Assembly: GCA_027625915.1 (NCBI GenBank)
Contig: JANTQA010000008.1
Location: 11,347,001-11,411,000, forward strand
Direction: 5' to 3'
From: Anaeramoeba flamelloides
Taxonomy: Eukaryota > Metamonada > Anaeramoebidae
DNA length: 64,000 nucleotides
Shown: positions 12,442 through 25,530 of the stretch, piece after piece
Position numbering within the stretch: position 1 is the first letter of the stretch
Layout: each line of letters opens with the position of its first letter
Notes under the pieces: model-generated
Told to the model about the DNA's origin: nothing
Seen by the model: the letters and a program-made list of their open reading frames with translations, nothing else
The model's database searches: none
Made by a program: the position numbers and the translations under genes

Positions 12442-12734
12442 TATTTTTATCTTCTGTATTTTTTCACTACCATATTAAAAATTTCAGTAATTGCTATAAA
12501 TTTATAATTTAATAGTTATTCTATATCTGAAGGGGTATCGGATAAATAATATAAAATTTTCATCAATATGTAAAATATAATAGTTGTTTTAGAAATATCT
12601 TAAGAAGTACAATAAAAACAATGAAATACTTTTGTTATATATTTTTAAATTTATTATCAGCTAACAATCCATTACTTTTTATTTCAAGTGAAAAACTAAT
12701 ATTTATTAATATTCAAATAATTAATTATTTGAAA

Positions 12735-13185
12735 TTATAAGGGGTATACTTTCAATAGATAAATTATATATATTTTAAATGTGTGGTTTGATATTAGAAG
12801 ATAAAAAAATTTTTTATAAATTTCATAATTGAAATCATTTTTTTTTATTCTTTCTTTTTTTCTAATAATTTTTTGAAAATAAATTGTTTTATAATTTTTT
12901 TTTTTTTTTCAAGTTCTATAACCACTAACTAAAAATATTTTATTTAGATTTGATTGTATGTTTGAAAAAATTGTATAGGAATGAACTTTGTTTTTCTAAT
13001 TATTTCTGAAGAATTTTTTTTTTAATTTATCAGATATTATTTTTGAATGATTAGTTTTACTTCAAGAAGTTAACAGAAATTTTTAGCCGTGTATTTTTCT
13101 AATTATTTCTTATTTGTTCTTTATAGGATGTTATTTATTATAATTAAATTTTGAATTTTTTTTTTTTTTTTTTGGAGGGGGGTTT
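12735..13185 (-). repeat. TIR element family I, degraded copy
   Basis: The order of motifs follows the inverted copy at 3870-4575: AAGGGGTATAC, GATATTAGAAGA, ATTGAAATCATTTTTTT, TTATTTCTTATTTGTTCTT and a terminal run of G. Terminal repeats are eroded and identity is much lower than between the other copies. Confidence 0.55.
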
Positions 13186-14940
13186 TAAGGACAAACATAA
13201 TGGATTTGACGATATCTTTTTTAGTCATGATAGAGTTGCAAAAATAGTTACTATTTTTATTAAGTTACAACTAGGTTTCAACAATCAGCTTAATCAGTAA
13301 TGATGTGATTATTTAACAAATTGTGATGTTCTATAAAATTATGATAATTATTTAAAGTCGTAATAAATATCAAAATATTGTGATTATTTTTAAATCGCGA
13401 TATAATAGTTGATGCCTTTTAAGGTTGATTCAACAATAATTTTGAGAAAAAGATTTTTTTGATCAAAAAACAGATCTTTAAAAAAACAATTAATTTTTTC
13501 AAAGATAACAAAAAGATACTTAATTCAATCTTGAACGGTTCACAAGTTTTATTACATTATGTTTTGATTTGGTTTGGTGTGTCGATTTATCTTTCACTTC
13601 AACAAGAGTTGATATTTATAGGTAGACTCTAGTATATCAAGATATTGTATTTTATACAATTCAAGGACTTTTTTTTTAGGTTAATATTTTTCAGGGTTTG
13701 TTTTCAATTTAAAATTGAAATTAATTTATAAAATTATAAATTCTTATTGGGTATGGATAATTCTTTTAGATTACTGATCTTTCAAAATTGGTTTCTGTGA
13801 TTTACAAAATAGTGAATTTTTAAAGAAAAGGTAAAAATCCTATTTAATAATTTTAAAAAAATTGAGAGATCTATTTATATTTTTGAATATCCAAATGTTT
13901 TTGAATTGTATTTTAGCCTAAAAACATTAGAATTTTTTCCAAAATAAAAAAGGATTCAATTTAATTTTGAAGAAGTCTAGTGATTTTTACAACAAAATTA
14001 ACTCTAAGGGACTTTTGAGTTACTTTTATTCAATGGTTTTCTCTATTTTGATTTTTATAAACATATTTGACTCTACGAAACATTGTTTACTAACATTTTG
14101 TTTTTTCCTTTCTAAATTTTTTCAAGTTCTTTTCGAAAATTATAATTCACTTTTAGCGAAATAATTTTTTTTAAAGAAAATCGGAAAATGCATGTGTAAA
14201 TTTTCGAATTCCTTGATCTGAAATTCAAAAAAACAATTAATAAAAAATGTCATAAATTACATAGACAACATTTTGGAGGAATTATTGATTTAATTCCTTT
14301 TTTTTTGTCAAAAAAATTGATTTGATCAAGGTTTATTCCTATTGAGAAAGAATTGATCCTTTGTTAAATGTTTATGGTGGCCAAAAATTGAATGATTAAG
14401 AATACAAAACCAAATTCAAATTGTGAATGTGTACTTGTTGATATATTTGGATTATTTGTTTTTTGGTTTCATCAAAATAATAGGAGTAAAAGGAATTTTT
14501 ATTTTTACAAAATTTTTGAAAATATTTATGTTTCTCTTTTTTTTATATGTGTGTAAATATCGTTCTGTAAATGAAACCAATTATTTTTGAAGAAAGAATT
14601 ATTTGTATTCTAAAAAGAATCCAGATCTACTTTAAAGTTCTTGACCAAACTAAATTCCCTTTTTGTTTTGAAAAAGAGAGAAAGATCTCAAAATAAATAT
14701 CCTCGTTTTAGAAATTTCTGCATTATTTGTCACATACCAAAGCCAAACTCTAAATTTTCAAGTTCATTTAGAATTTGAAACTCAAATATCATTGGTTTTA
14801 TCAGAACAATTAAACCCTTTTATTTCAAACTTTCGAAAATGAAAACAAAAAAAGCTCAATCAGAAAATTTTTCATTTTCTTGTTGTTTGTGCTTTTTAAT
14901 TAATTACAACAATACTTTCTTTTTCTCAAGAAACGATATA

Positions 14941-15651
14941 ATGTCAAGATTCAAATTAGTGTGTGTTGGTGATGGTGCCACTGGAAAAACCTGTTTATTA
15001 ATTACATTTGCAAAAAACAAGTAATTATTTCTTTCTTTTCTTTTTTCTTTTGATATTCACGTGCTTTGTCAATAAATTTTACTTTTGTAATTAAATATTT
15101 TTTGATGTGTTAAAAACAAACTCCTTTGAATTATGATCCTTTTAGATTCCCAGAACAATACGTTCCAACTGTTTTTGAAAATTATATTGCAGATATCACT
15201 GTTGATGGAAACCAATATGAACTTAATTTATGGGATACAGCTGGTAATATTTTTTTTTTTTTTTTTTTTTTTTTTTCTTTTTTGGTTCTTGACTTAATTT
15301 TTTTTATTTTGTTAATTTTTTGATTGTAATTAAACAGGACAAGAAGATTATGATAGACTTCGACCATTATCATATCCAGATTCAGACGTTGTAATAATTG
15401 GATTTTCTGTTGACAACCATCTTTCATACGACAATGTTACAGATAAGGTACAAGAATTTTTTTTTCTAATTTTCTTTTTTTTATTTCCTTTTTCTTATTC
15501 ACAAACCGAAAAAATAATAAAAACATTTTTAAACTTTAAAATATTAAAATTTTGTGTGGATCTCAAAATAAATGAACAACTTTGTTTATTTCTATAAACC
15601 ATTTTCTGTCTTCAAAAATAAAAAAACAACAAAAAAAAAAACAAAAAACAA

Positions 15652-15689
<38 letters not shown>

Positions 15690-17600
15690 AAAAAAAAAAT
15701 TTAAAAGTGGGCTGATGAAGTAGATCACTTTTGTCCTAGAGTACCAAAACTTTTAGTTGGATTAAAAATCGATCTTAGAAAAGACCAAGGAACAATCGAA
15801 AAACTCCAAAAAAAAAAACTTGCACCAATTACTTTTGAAAAAGTAAAACACTTTTCATTCTTTATTTTTTTATTTTTATTTTTTTTATTTCTTTTTTTTT
15901 TTTTTATACATTTTCTTTTTGCTACAAATAAAGTGTCTGACTTAAAATTTGTTTCTAGAAAATCTCAGACACACTACGAGTATTGTAATATTCAAATGAT
16001 TTATATTAGTGGTTCTTGATGGGAACTAAATTAATGATTAGATAACCAATTACAGATGTTTTAAAAAAGTGGGTAATAAAAGTTTTATTAGTGGTGGCTT
16101 GAAACTGTATGCTTCACTTGTTTTAAGAAGTTTTGAAAAACAATTGAAAAAACTTTCTTTCTGCAATTTTTTAAAACAGCGAAAATAATCATTTTTTTCA
16201 CCATATTTTTCTTCAAACTAAGGAATTTAATGGATTTTGAAATACAATTACATTATCTTATCTAAATTGTTTTTCTAAATGAAGTGCAAAAAAAAAAATT
16301 CTAATTTATTTTCAATTTGATATTATTTTCAAAATGTTATAAAGGCAAATTATCACTTCATAAAAACTGTTTTCCATAGTTCAAGATTTAATGAAGTTTC
16401 AATTGTTAAAAATTAGAGTCATTTTAAAAAATTCTAACAAAAAAATTTTAAAAGAGTATCTAGAAAAAAGATAAAACACTTCAAACAAGTCATTTTTAGG
16501 ACTTTATTAAAAACCTCAAGTAGACCTATTTTTAATACTACATTAAAAAATATTTTTTCACATTTTTTTAAAATGACTTTACAAAAAAGTTTTACATAGT
16601 TCAAGATTTAATAAAGTTTCAATTGTTAAAAATTAGAGTCATTTTAAAAAATTCTAACAAAAAATTTTCCAAAGTATTAACAAAATAGATGATAAAAAAC
16701 TTTAAACAAGTCATTTTTAGGACTTTTTTAAAAGCTTTAAATAGAACTATTTTCAATACTTTATTAAAAACTTTTTTGTCACACTTTATTAACATGAAAT
16801 TACATTTTTTCTTGAATCACATTGATTTTAATCAACACAAAGGAAAAAAATGTTACACAAGATAAAATTTCTATTCATTTTATAGCACTTTCAAAGAATT
16901 TTTGTTTTTTTTTTGGGTGCAGTACGGTAACTTTTTAAGGCACAAGAGACTTAAACAAATATAATCACAAAAAAATCCATTTATTTGTTTATTATTAAAA
17001 ATATGCAAAATAATTATTTTTTCTTGAGTTTATTATTGGAACTCAATTTTTATTTAGTTACCGATTGTTTTCATTTTTTTTTTGTTACTTATAAAGTGAC
17101 GATACTAACAAAAGTTTTTCCAGTTTTGAAACAATTCATCAAGTTTTCATTCAAAAGCCTTGCAATTGTATTCATCATTACCATACTTGCACTTTCTTTC
17201 TTGTTTTTGTTTCGAAATACTTTGATGAAATCTTTACAAATAATAGTCTGTGGTTGATAGAAATAGACACCAAACCCAAGAAATTACGATTTTTTGTTGT
17301 GTTTTTATTTTTTAATTAATAAATATTGAAAATATATTTTCATTCGAAATTGATTTTATTTATTGAAAAGATTATTAAAAATAATATTTGTCTTTTTTTG
17401 ATTTCATTTACTTTTGCCTTCCCTTTTATTTTTACGCCTTCTTTATACAAAAATAGGGACAAGAATTAGCTAAAAAAATCGGTGCTGTTGCATATGTTGA
17501 ATGTTCAGCCAAAACAAGAGACGGTCTTCGTGAAGTATTTGAAGAAGCTGTTCGATCTGCAAAATTAAAAAAAAAAAAAGGAGGATGTTCAATTTTATAA
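14941..17600 (+). CDS. Rho-family small GTPase
   Basis: Five exons: 14941-15020, 15146-15243, 15338-15447, 15708-15842 and 17457-17600. All introns are GT-AG, and the product is 188 residues. An in-frame ATG lies 102 bases upstream at 14839, but [17 protein letters not shown] at 14941 fits the normal Rho N-terminus. Visible motifs are the P-loop GDGATGKT (residues 10-17), switch [14 protein letters not shown], switch [19 protein letters not shown], a Rho-type WADEV...[10 protein letters not shown] segment, GLKIDLR in place of the usual TKxDL, a Rho insert region ([18 protein letters not shown]), [17 protein letters not shown], a basic tail and the CaaX box CSIL. A terminal Leu predicts geranylgeranylation. 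Members switch actin and membrane dynamics. Intron 4 is 1.6 kb with an internal duplication, and intron 3 has a long poly(A) tract. I cannot assign it to Rac, Rho or Cdc42 with confidence. Confidence 0.96.
15649..15698 (+). repeat. Long poly(A) tract in Rho intron 3
   Basis: A run of roughly 36 A (about 15653-15688) is interrupted only near its ends by single C residues and lies about 20 bases before the exon 4 acceptor (TTTAAAAG at 15707). It replaces the expected pyrimidine tract, which is unusual for a functional acceptor. Confidence 0.75.
16360..16800 (+). repeat. Tandem duplication, two units of about 220 bp, in Rho intron 4
   Basis: CATAGTTCAAGATTTAATAA-like text recurs at 16375 and 16595. 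It is followed in both units by GTTTCAATTGTTAAAAATTA, GTCATTTTAAAAAATTCTAA, AAACAAGTCATTTTTAGGAC and a TTTTTTCACA-like end. The period is 220 bp. The two units differ at a modest number of positions. Confidence 0.85.
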
Positions 17601-17973
17601 TTCTGCAAATTTTTTTTCTTTAAAAATAATCATTTGTTTATTTTGGTTATTTATGGAACTTCTTTTTTATTTAGATATATATATATAGATGATATATATA
17701 TATATGATTTTTTTTTTTTTTTTTTATATTTTGTCTTTGGCGACTTAATTTTCCAAAAAAAAAAAAACTTTATGATACAAAATTTTCTGATCAAATAATT
17801 TAGAGTTAAACAAGAAATAAATAATAATAATAATAATAATTGTGTGTTCACATTCATATTTTTTTTCTATTGAATACAGCCTTATTTGATTTTCAATTTT
17901 TATTTTTTTTTTTTTATATCCTAATTACTTCCATTGAAAACATTGAAGTTTTTTTTAAAAGTGATTTGTTATT

Positions 17974-18512
17974 CTAAACTTTGTTTCAGTCAAAGGGGAT
18001 AAACATTTTTTTCAAATGTCAATTATTTTTGATAATTGACCATTAAAGAATAAATAAGAAAATAAGTAGAATAATAAACATCAAAGAATACTTGGTAATA
18101 GTATGAAAGTAAGTTTAATCAATCTATAAATTTTCTTAAAAATTGAAAAACTCAAATTCTTCAGTAATAATTGAGAAAAAAAATATACTTATTTTGATCT
18201 TCAATTTTTGATCAAATAAAATTCCAATAGAAATTAATTTTATTTTTTTACAATTATTTTCAATATTTAAAGAACATTAGAATAACACATTTTTACCAAG
18301 TGACTATCGATCTTGCAAAAAAAAAAAAATGTGCAAATGGGTTCTGTGTCAAAAACAATCGAAAAAAAGAAAAAAGTCAAAATACGGAAAAAATATTTCA
18401 ATTTTGAAATTTTCAAATAAATTATTTTTCTTGAAATATTCATTAAATCCTTATAAGTGTAAGTTACCTACCCGTTATAACGTGACCCCTTCGACTGAAA
18501 AATAGTTTGTTT
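17974..18512 (+). repeat. TIR element family I, copy 3
   Basis: The left end reads CTAAACTTTGTTTCAGTCAAAGG and the right end CCTTCGACTGAAAAATAGTT, so the tips form terminal inverted repeats. The interior is collinear with 3107-3655: TGTCAATTATTTTTGATAAT, the shared stretch near TTCCAATAGAAAT, and GTGACTATCGATCTTGCAAA. TA dinucleotides lie at both edges, which would fit a Tc1/mariner-type target, but this is not proven. Confidence 0.8.
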
Positions 18513-20187
18513 AGGTTGGAATCTTAGAGAAAATGAAGAAACTTAAATCAATCATCCCAATTGGCAATGGGTGAAACAATATAAAAAAAACACAAATCCA
18601 AGTTTGTAAAACTTGATAATTTTGGAAAATATATTTGTTGTTTTTTTACAATTGTCCTCTTACCAATACTTTTATTTTTTTTTTTGTTTAAGAACCAAGT
18701 TTCATATTTTAATTATTATATTTGAAATCTGAAAAATGATATAAAAAATTAATAATAGGACTGATATTGTTTTACAAACAAAAACATTTTATTTAGGATA
18801 TTTTAAGCATTTTTTTTAAAAGTTTTCACTGGTTGTTTAAGTTATTATTTGTTGTGGGTATTTTTTTGTATTTTTTTGAAAAAATAAAAATAATAGGCTA
18901 ATTTGTTTATTTATTGATCAATTTATTATTCCCAGTCTTCTAATTCTGATTTTCAAATATGATTCATAACACTATACATCTTTTAAAGTTTGTTATGGAA
19001 GATTAGAAAAGTTGTATTTTTTTTTTCCAGATCGATCTTGTGTTTTTTTTTTCAATTTTAACTTTCTTATTATTATTGTAAAGAATTTCATAGTAAACAC
19101 CAGAAATTAATTTTAATTTATTTAACAACAAATTACATGTTTCCTTTGAAATTTTGGGTTTTTTATTTTTTTTATAACTTGTTATTTAAATTTTTTACTT
19201 TAGAAATAATCGAAGGTTTACTTCTCTTATTAAAAACATTCATTCAGTTGATTTTTTTTATTATTATTTATAACCCACAATTTATTACCGTTAGGAATGG
19301 TTCGATTTTTAAAGGAAACATTTATGAAAAAAAAAGATCTTTTGTTTAAGGTAGTGTAATTTGGGTAGTTTCCAATCCTATGAAAAGAGGATTATTATAA
19401 AAAAGGATCATTTTTTTAAAAAATCAACAACCAATATAAAACAAGTATATTATTTTAATTTTATTTTGTTATTTACCCCCCTGTTGCAAACCCAAAAATG
19501 AAAATATACAAACAAGGTATAATTATCTTTGAAGATAAAATGTATAAAATACTTTTATTGGTTATTTTATAATAACCTTTATGTGGTTTTTGTGAAATAA
19601 AAATATTAATAAAAAATTAGATAAATTTTTTAATAAAATAAGTGTAGATGGTTCCTTCTGAAACTCTTGAATGCCTGATAATACAAATATTTCATTAAAA
19701 TGAAATTATTTTGAGGGTAAATTATTTGTTTTTTTTTTTTTTTTTTGTAATAGGATATTTTTCACAAAGGGGGGTGAATTACCTTGTTAAAGTAAAATGA
19801 AGAAACAACAATTGATAAAAAAAAAATAATTATTTATTTTTTTCAAATCTTTTGAATTGCCATGAATTGTCAAAATTTTACCTATTTCGGGTGTTTTTTT
19901 TTAAATACTTGCAATTATAAAGATGATAGATATTTATTTGGTAAATAATCTGATTTTCGAGACTATATTTTTTACTATTTTGAAAAGAAACCAATAATAG
20001 ACATTCAACGGGCAGATCTATACAATTAACAAATATTATTTTGATTTGTGGCCAATCGATTTACCTTTATTAAAAAAACAAAAACAATGTAAATTGAAGC
20101 ATAAACCCACAATATATATTTTCATCATTATTTGTTAAGTGTATGGTATATTTTGGGTGTTCTAAATTCGATTTAGATTCTAATGTG

Positions 20188-20823
20188 TTTTTAAATAGAT
20201 ACATCAAATTTATTTTAAAATATATTGATTAAATACAATTGTCAGAAAAATATTGAAATATTTAAAAATTGTTATTATTCATGTATTGTTGTTTTTTTAA
20301 TGTTGTAAAGTATTCGATAAATAAAGGATACTAAACTTTGGGATCTTGATTTTATACTGATATATTTTTGTTTTCAGAATAAATATTAGAAAAAATATTA
20401 ATATAGGTATTAAATTTTCTGATCTCGATTTTATCAGAAATTTTTTAGATTTCAGAATTGGTAATTATTTTTTTCTTTTTGATTAAAAAAAAATCATTTT
20501 CCTTTGAGGTATAATAGAACAAAATTGTAATGGAATAAAAATATTATAAGACTATTTTATTATTTAAAAAAACCATTTGTACTATTTCAAGATTACCTGC
20601 TTTTTATTGAAATTTGTCGTTCATTGTTTTCTCAAAAAAAAATGTAATTTTGCCAATCATTTGTTGGAAATGTATTATCAAAGAAATTTTGAAATAAATA
20701 CTTTAGTCATTAATTCATTCGACGTGAATCTTTCAATTAAATTGGTGTTTTCAAAAAAAGAATGTCTCCACTAGTAACGATGATTTTTATGAAATAAAAA
20801 AAAAATTTTACATTTTTCGGAAA
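20188..20823 (+). repeat. TIR element family II, copy A
   Basis: Collinear with copies at 43301-43881 and 61674-62245. Shared tracts include CAAATTTATTTTAAAATATA, ATTAAATTTTCTGATCTCGA, TTATTTAAAAAAACCATTTG and a TTTTTATGAAAT end. The right tip TTCGGAAATA corresponds to the TTGGAAATA tip of copy C. The open frame at 20577-20774 lies inside this repeat and is not conserved as protein. Confidence 0.75.
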
Positions 20824-23800
20824 TAACTTTCATTTAGTTTCCTGGTTAATTGTTACTTACAAAATAAAAAAAGTGTACATGTTAATATTCCAAGTATTAT
20901 GTTTTTTAAATATTAGAAATATACGGCCTCAATTCAAGAATGGTGGTTTGAAATGGATAATTTGTTCTTTTTCTGGTTCTTCTCCTTAATTTCGAATAGT
21001 AGAGAAATTCGAAATATAAAGATAATTTTTTTTATATCATCACAAATTAAATCAAGAGAGTTTCCAAAAAAAAAAAACTGATAGTATTCTAATCATACTT
21101 TTCGAATATTTTCCAAAAGGGGTAAGATGTTCTTGATAGATTTTAAGTTGATTTTTTATGCTGGGTTAACTACTCGAAACTCCTTTTATCCCTACATACC
21201 AAGGGGGTAGAATGTTAAATAAAGGCTTAATTTTTAATTTAAAAGTCTAAAAAGACTCTTTTCTTAGGGAATTTGCATATTACTTATTGAAATAATAAAA
21301 AATTACTATTTTTTTTTTATTTTTATATTTAATAATTTATTTTATGTTTTTTATAAAAATATTCAGATTAATTTTGAAATTAAAAAATTTTTTTTTTTTT
21401 ACAATATTTAATAAACATATTAGATTCAATAATATAGTTTAATTAAATAATACTAGCCTGAGAATTCTTAATCATTGGTACTTAATAAAAAATGGTTTTG
21501 AAAATAACATAGACAGATAATTTTTTTCTGTTTTTTTTTTTTTCTGAAAATAAATTTTTGTTTAAATATTTTATACTTGTAATCTTATAAATAACAAATT
21601 TCTATTTCTGCATATTCAATGATTCATTTTTAATCTATTAAAGTCTTTCAGTCAATATATGGTGAAAATATACATGATGATATACCAATAGGTTTAATTT
21701 AAAAATCTATTTTTTCCTTGTCAATTTTTTTAAAAAAAAATAGAGATTTTAATCACTATTTTATAATTTAAACTTTGAAAATAATAATAATTTCCCTCTC
21801 ATTCAATAAACAAAAATTTTTGAATGAAAATGTATTTTATAAAGTGTAAAAGGTAATACTCTTTATATACTAAACCCCTTGCTGGTAAAACAACTTAGTT
21901 CAAAACTCAAAATCTTGAAGAAAACAATAATTTCAAAGTTTATCATTTGAAAATTGTAACTTCATTTGTCTGAAAAAAGAAAATAAAAAATTTCAAGTTG
22001 AAAAAACCATTGCTTTAATTATCATTTTGGCATTAATAATAGATTTTTTTAACAATACAGCCAACAATCTAGTTCTTAAAAATCTCTGGGCTGCTGAATG
22101 TATTGTTGTAAATATGGTGTCAGTTTTTAAAAGTCTCTAGAGTAGAAAAAAAATGTCTGTTTTTAGGTAATTTTTTTTAAAAAAATGGGTGCAACCATGA
22201 ATTTTCGTTTAATTCAACATGGTGTATTTACTTGAATAGATAATAAGCAATAGTTTTTACAACATCCATACCATCTAAAAAAATTACAAATAGGGGAAAA
22301 AATAACTGGTGATAAATATTCAAAGTTTATGTGGAGTGTATCAGAGTGTGTTTGTTTTCTTATGATTTTATGTTTTATTTTGGAAATAGATTGATTTTAT
22401 AAATAAAAAGTTAGCACAGGTTAATCTATCCATTTTTTTTTTTTTTTTTACTTTTTGGAATAAATCGAAATTTTATTAAATTTTTAGTTTATTTTAAAAA
22501 ATAAAAAAAATCTAGCGAAAATCAACAAAAAAATTTTTTTTATACAAATTTATATCAATAAATAATTCCCTAATAGTACATATAATTGATTCTCCGTTTG
22601 AAATATATTCATCAGATTTAAAATACTTTTAAAATATTTAAAATGGCCTCTTAACTAGAAACAAAGAAATATTTCAAATTTTTTACTATCAAAATTAAAA
22701 AAAATATTAATAGGACGGGGAAAATTGAATTTTTCAACTTAAATTATGAAATATCTTTTAAAAATAATTTTTGATCAAAGATTTTTTATTACATAATATT
22801 TTTATCATAATTGAAGTGATTAAAAATTGAAAAATTAATAAATCTTAAATTTTTTTTAGAAAAAACTTTTTTCATGGTATGGTTTGCAACTTAATCAGAT
22901 TGTTAAATATTTTTTTATTGGTAGAAATTTTCTAAAAAGATAAAATGGGGTATTAATTGGGATGACAACTTAAATTGAGATACACAAAATCTTTAACCTC
23001 TTTTTGATACACAAATCGAAGAATATTACAGAAGAAATAGAAAAAGCAGATAAAGTATAACAATTATGATCTTTATTGTGTTTTTCTTATTTATATGAGT
23101 TTACTCAAATGGATACACTTATACCCTTTCTTTATTAGAAAATTGTCTCTCTACTTATCTTCAATTTTTTGCCTTTTTTACCTATTTCTAATAAATTTAA
23201 CAAATATCAAGTTCAATTACCTATTTTTTACTCCATTTAATTCTACTTTTCAGTTAGTTGAATCCCAAATTTTTGAAGAATAACTAATTTTACCAGTCTG
23301 AACTATTTCTAAAAAGATTAAATCTTTGTTCAAAAAATGAAAAAAAGAAGTAAAAAATTTTGAACCTTTGTTAGAATCGACCATAAGCAAAGATAATTCA
23401 AAACTAATACTGTTATTTCGGTTATATATGTGAAAAAATGTTGACTTTTTTTACTAAAAGAAAAGGAAAATGAAAATCAAGTTAAATTTTTTTTCCCATT
23501 TATTATTCTCAAATGTATTTTAAAAATTTGTTTACTTGTCTCAAAAAAGTGAAATTTTGTTAAATATTTATAATTTCGACCTTTTTGGAAAATTTAACAA
23601 ATAAATTTTGCCGTATCTAATGTAACAAACAGCTTTTTTTCAACTTTTAATTGTTGAGATTTATCAATAATTATTTTTTAGAGTATTGGTTGAATGATTG
23701 AAAATTTCATTCGAATATTGCTTCCAAAAACATATAGTTCAAATAACAATAATCAATTTTCTTTCCAAAGAAGAAAAACTCATTGAGAAAAAGAGAGAAA

Positions 23801-24130
23801 TTATTTATATAATTCTTGAATAAAATGGTAAAAATTATAATTTATACCCTTTTTGTAGGTCAAGAAGATATTTATCCGTTAAACAAAAAATAAAAATTTA
23901 AATCTATCATAAATTCTTTGAACTTACTTTTAACCGACATTTTGAAAATAAATCAAATTAATGGGATTTTAAATGAATTAAAAGGTGTTTTAATTAATTT
24001 AAAATAAATCTTAAATTGGGAAAAGAAAATCTTTTGGAAGAAAAAAAAATATCAAAATAAAAAATCATTTTTTTTTTTAAATTTAATTCAGAGATCTTTA
24101 AAATAATATTTAGTTATCTAAACAAATAAA

Positions 24131-25530
<1,400 letters not shown>

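Larger units (their letters stand above)
11080..14940. other. Intergenic region between the divergent GH31 and Rho genes
   Basis: The two genes point away from this 3.9-kb interval, so both promoters must lie in it. I recognise two decayed TIR elements (12003-12441 and 12735-13185) and otherwise only T-rich or A-rich sequence. The open frame at 13967-14164 is low-complexity and not supported as a gene. Confidence 0.6.
17601..24130. other. Gene-poor interval between Rho and sirtuin genes
   Basis: This 6.5-kb stretch holds one family I TIR element (17974-18512), one family II element (20188-20823), a (TA)n tract near 17678-17705 and AT-rich sequence. Open frames at 19137-19349, 20577-20774 and 23095-23283 are short and phenylalanine/lysine-rich, and the second lies inside a repeat. 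I call no gene. Confidence 0.6.

Noticed and set aside
14839-14940. Upstream in-frame ATG for the Rho GTPase
   Set aside because: It would add 34 Phe/Ser/Cys-rich residues before the conserved N-terminus. Rho proteins start a few residues before the P-loop strand, as from 14941.
16985-17257. Plus-strand open frame of 90 residues
   Set aside because: Inside intron 4 of the Rho gene, very hydrophobic and low-complexity. The flanking exons join cleanly without it.
20577-20774. Plus-strand open frame of 65 residues
   Set aside because: It lies within family II element copy A. The equivalent stretches of copies B and C are not open, so it is not a conserved protein.
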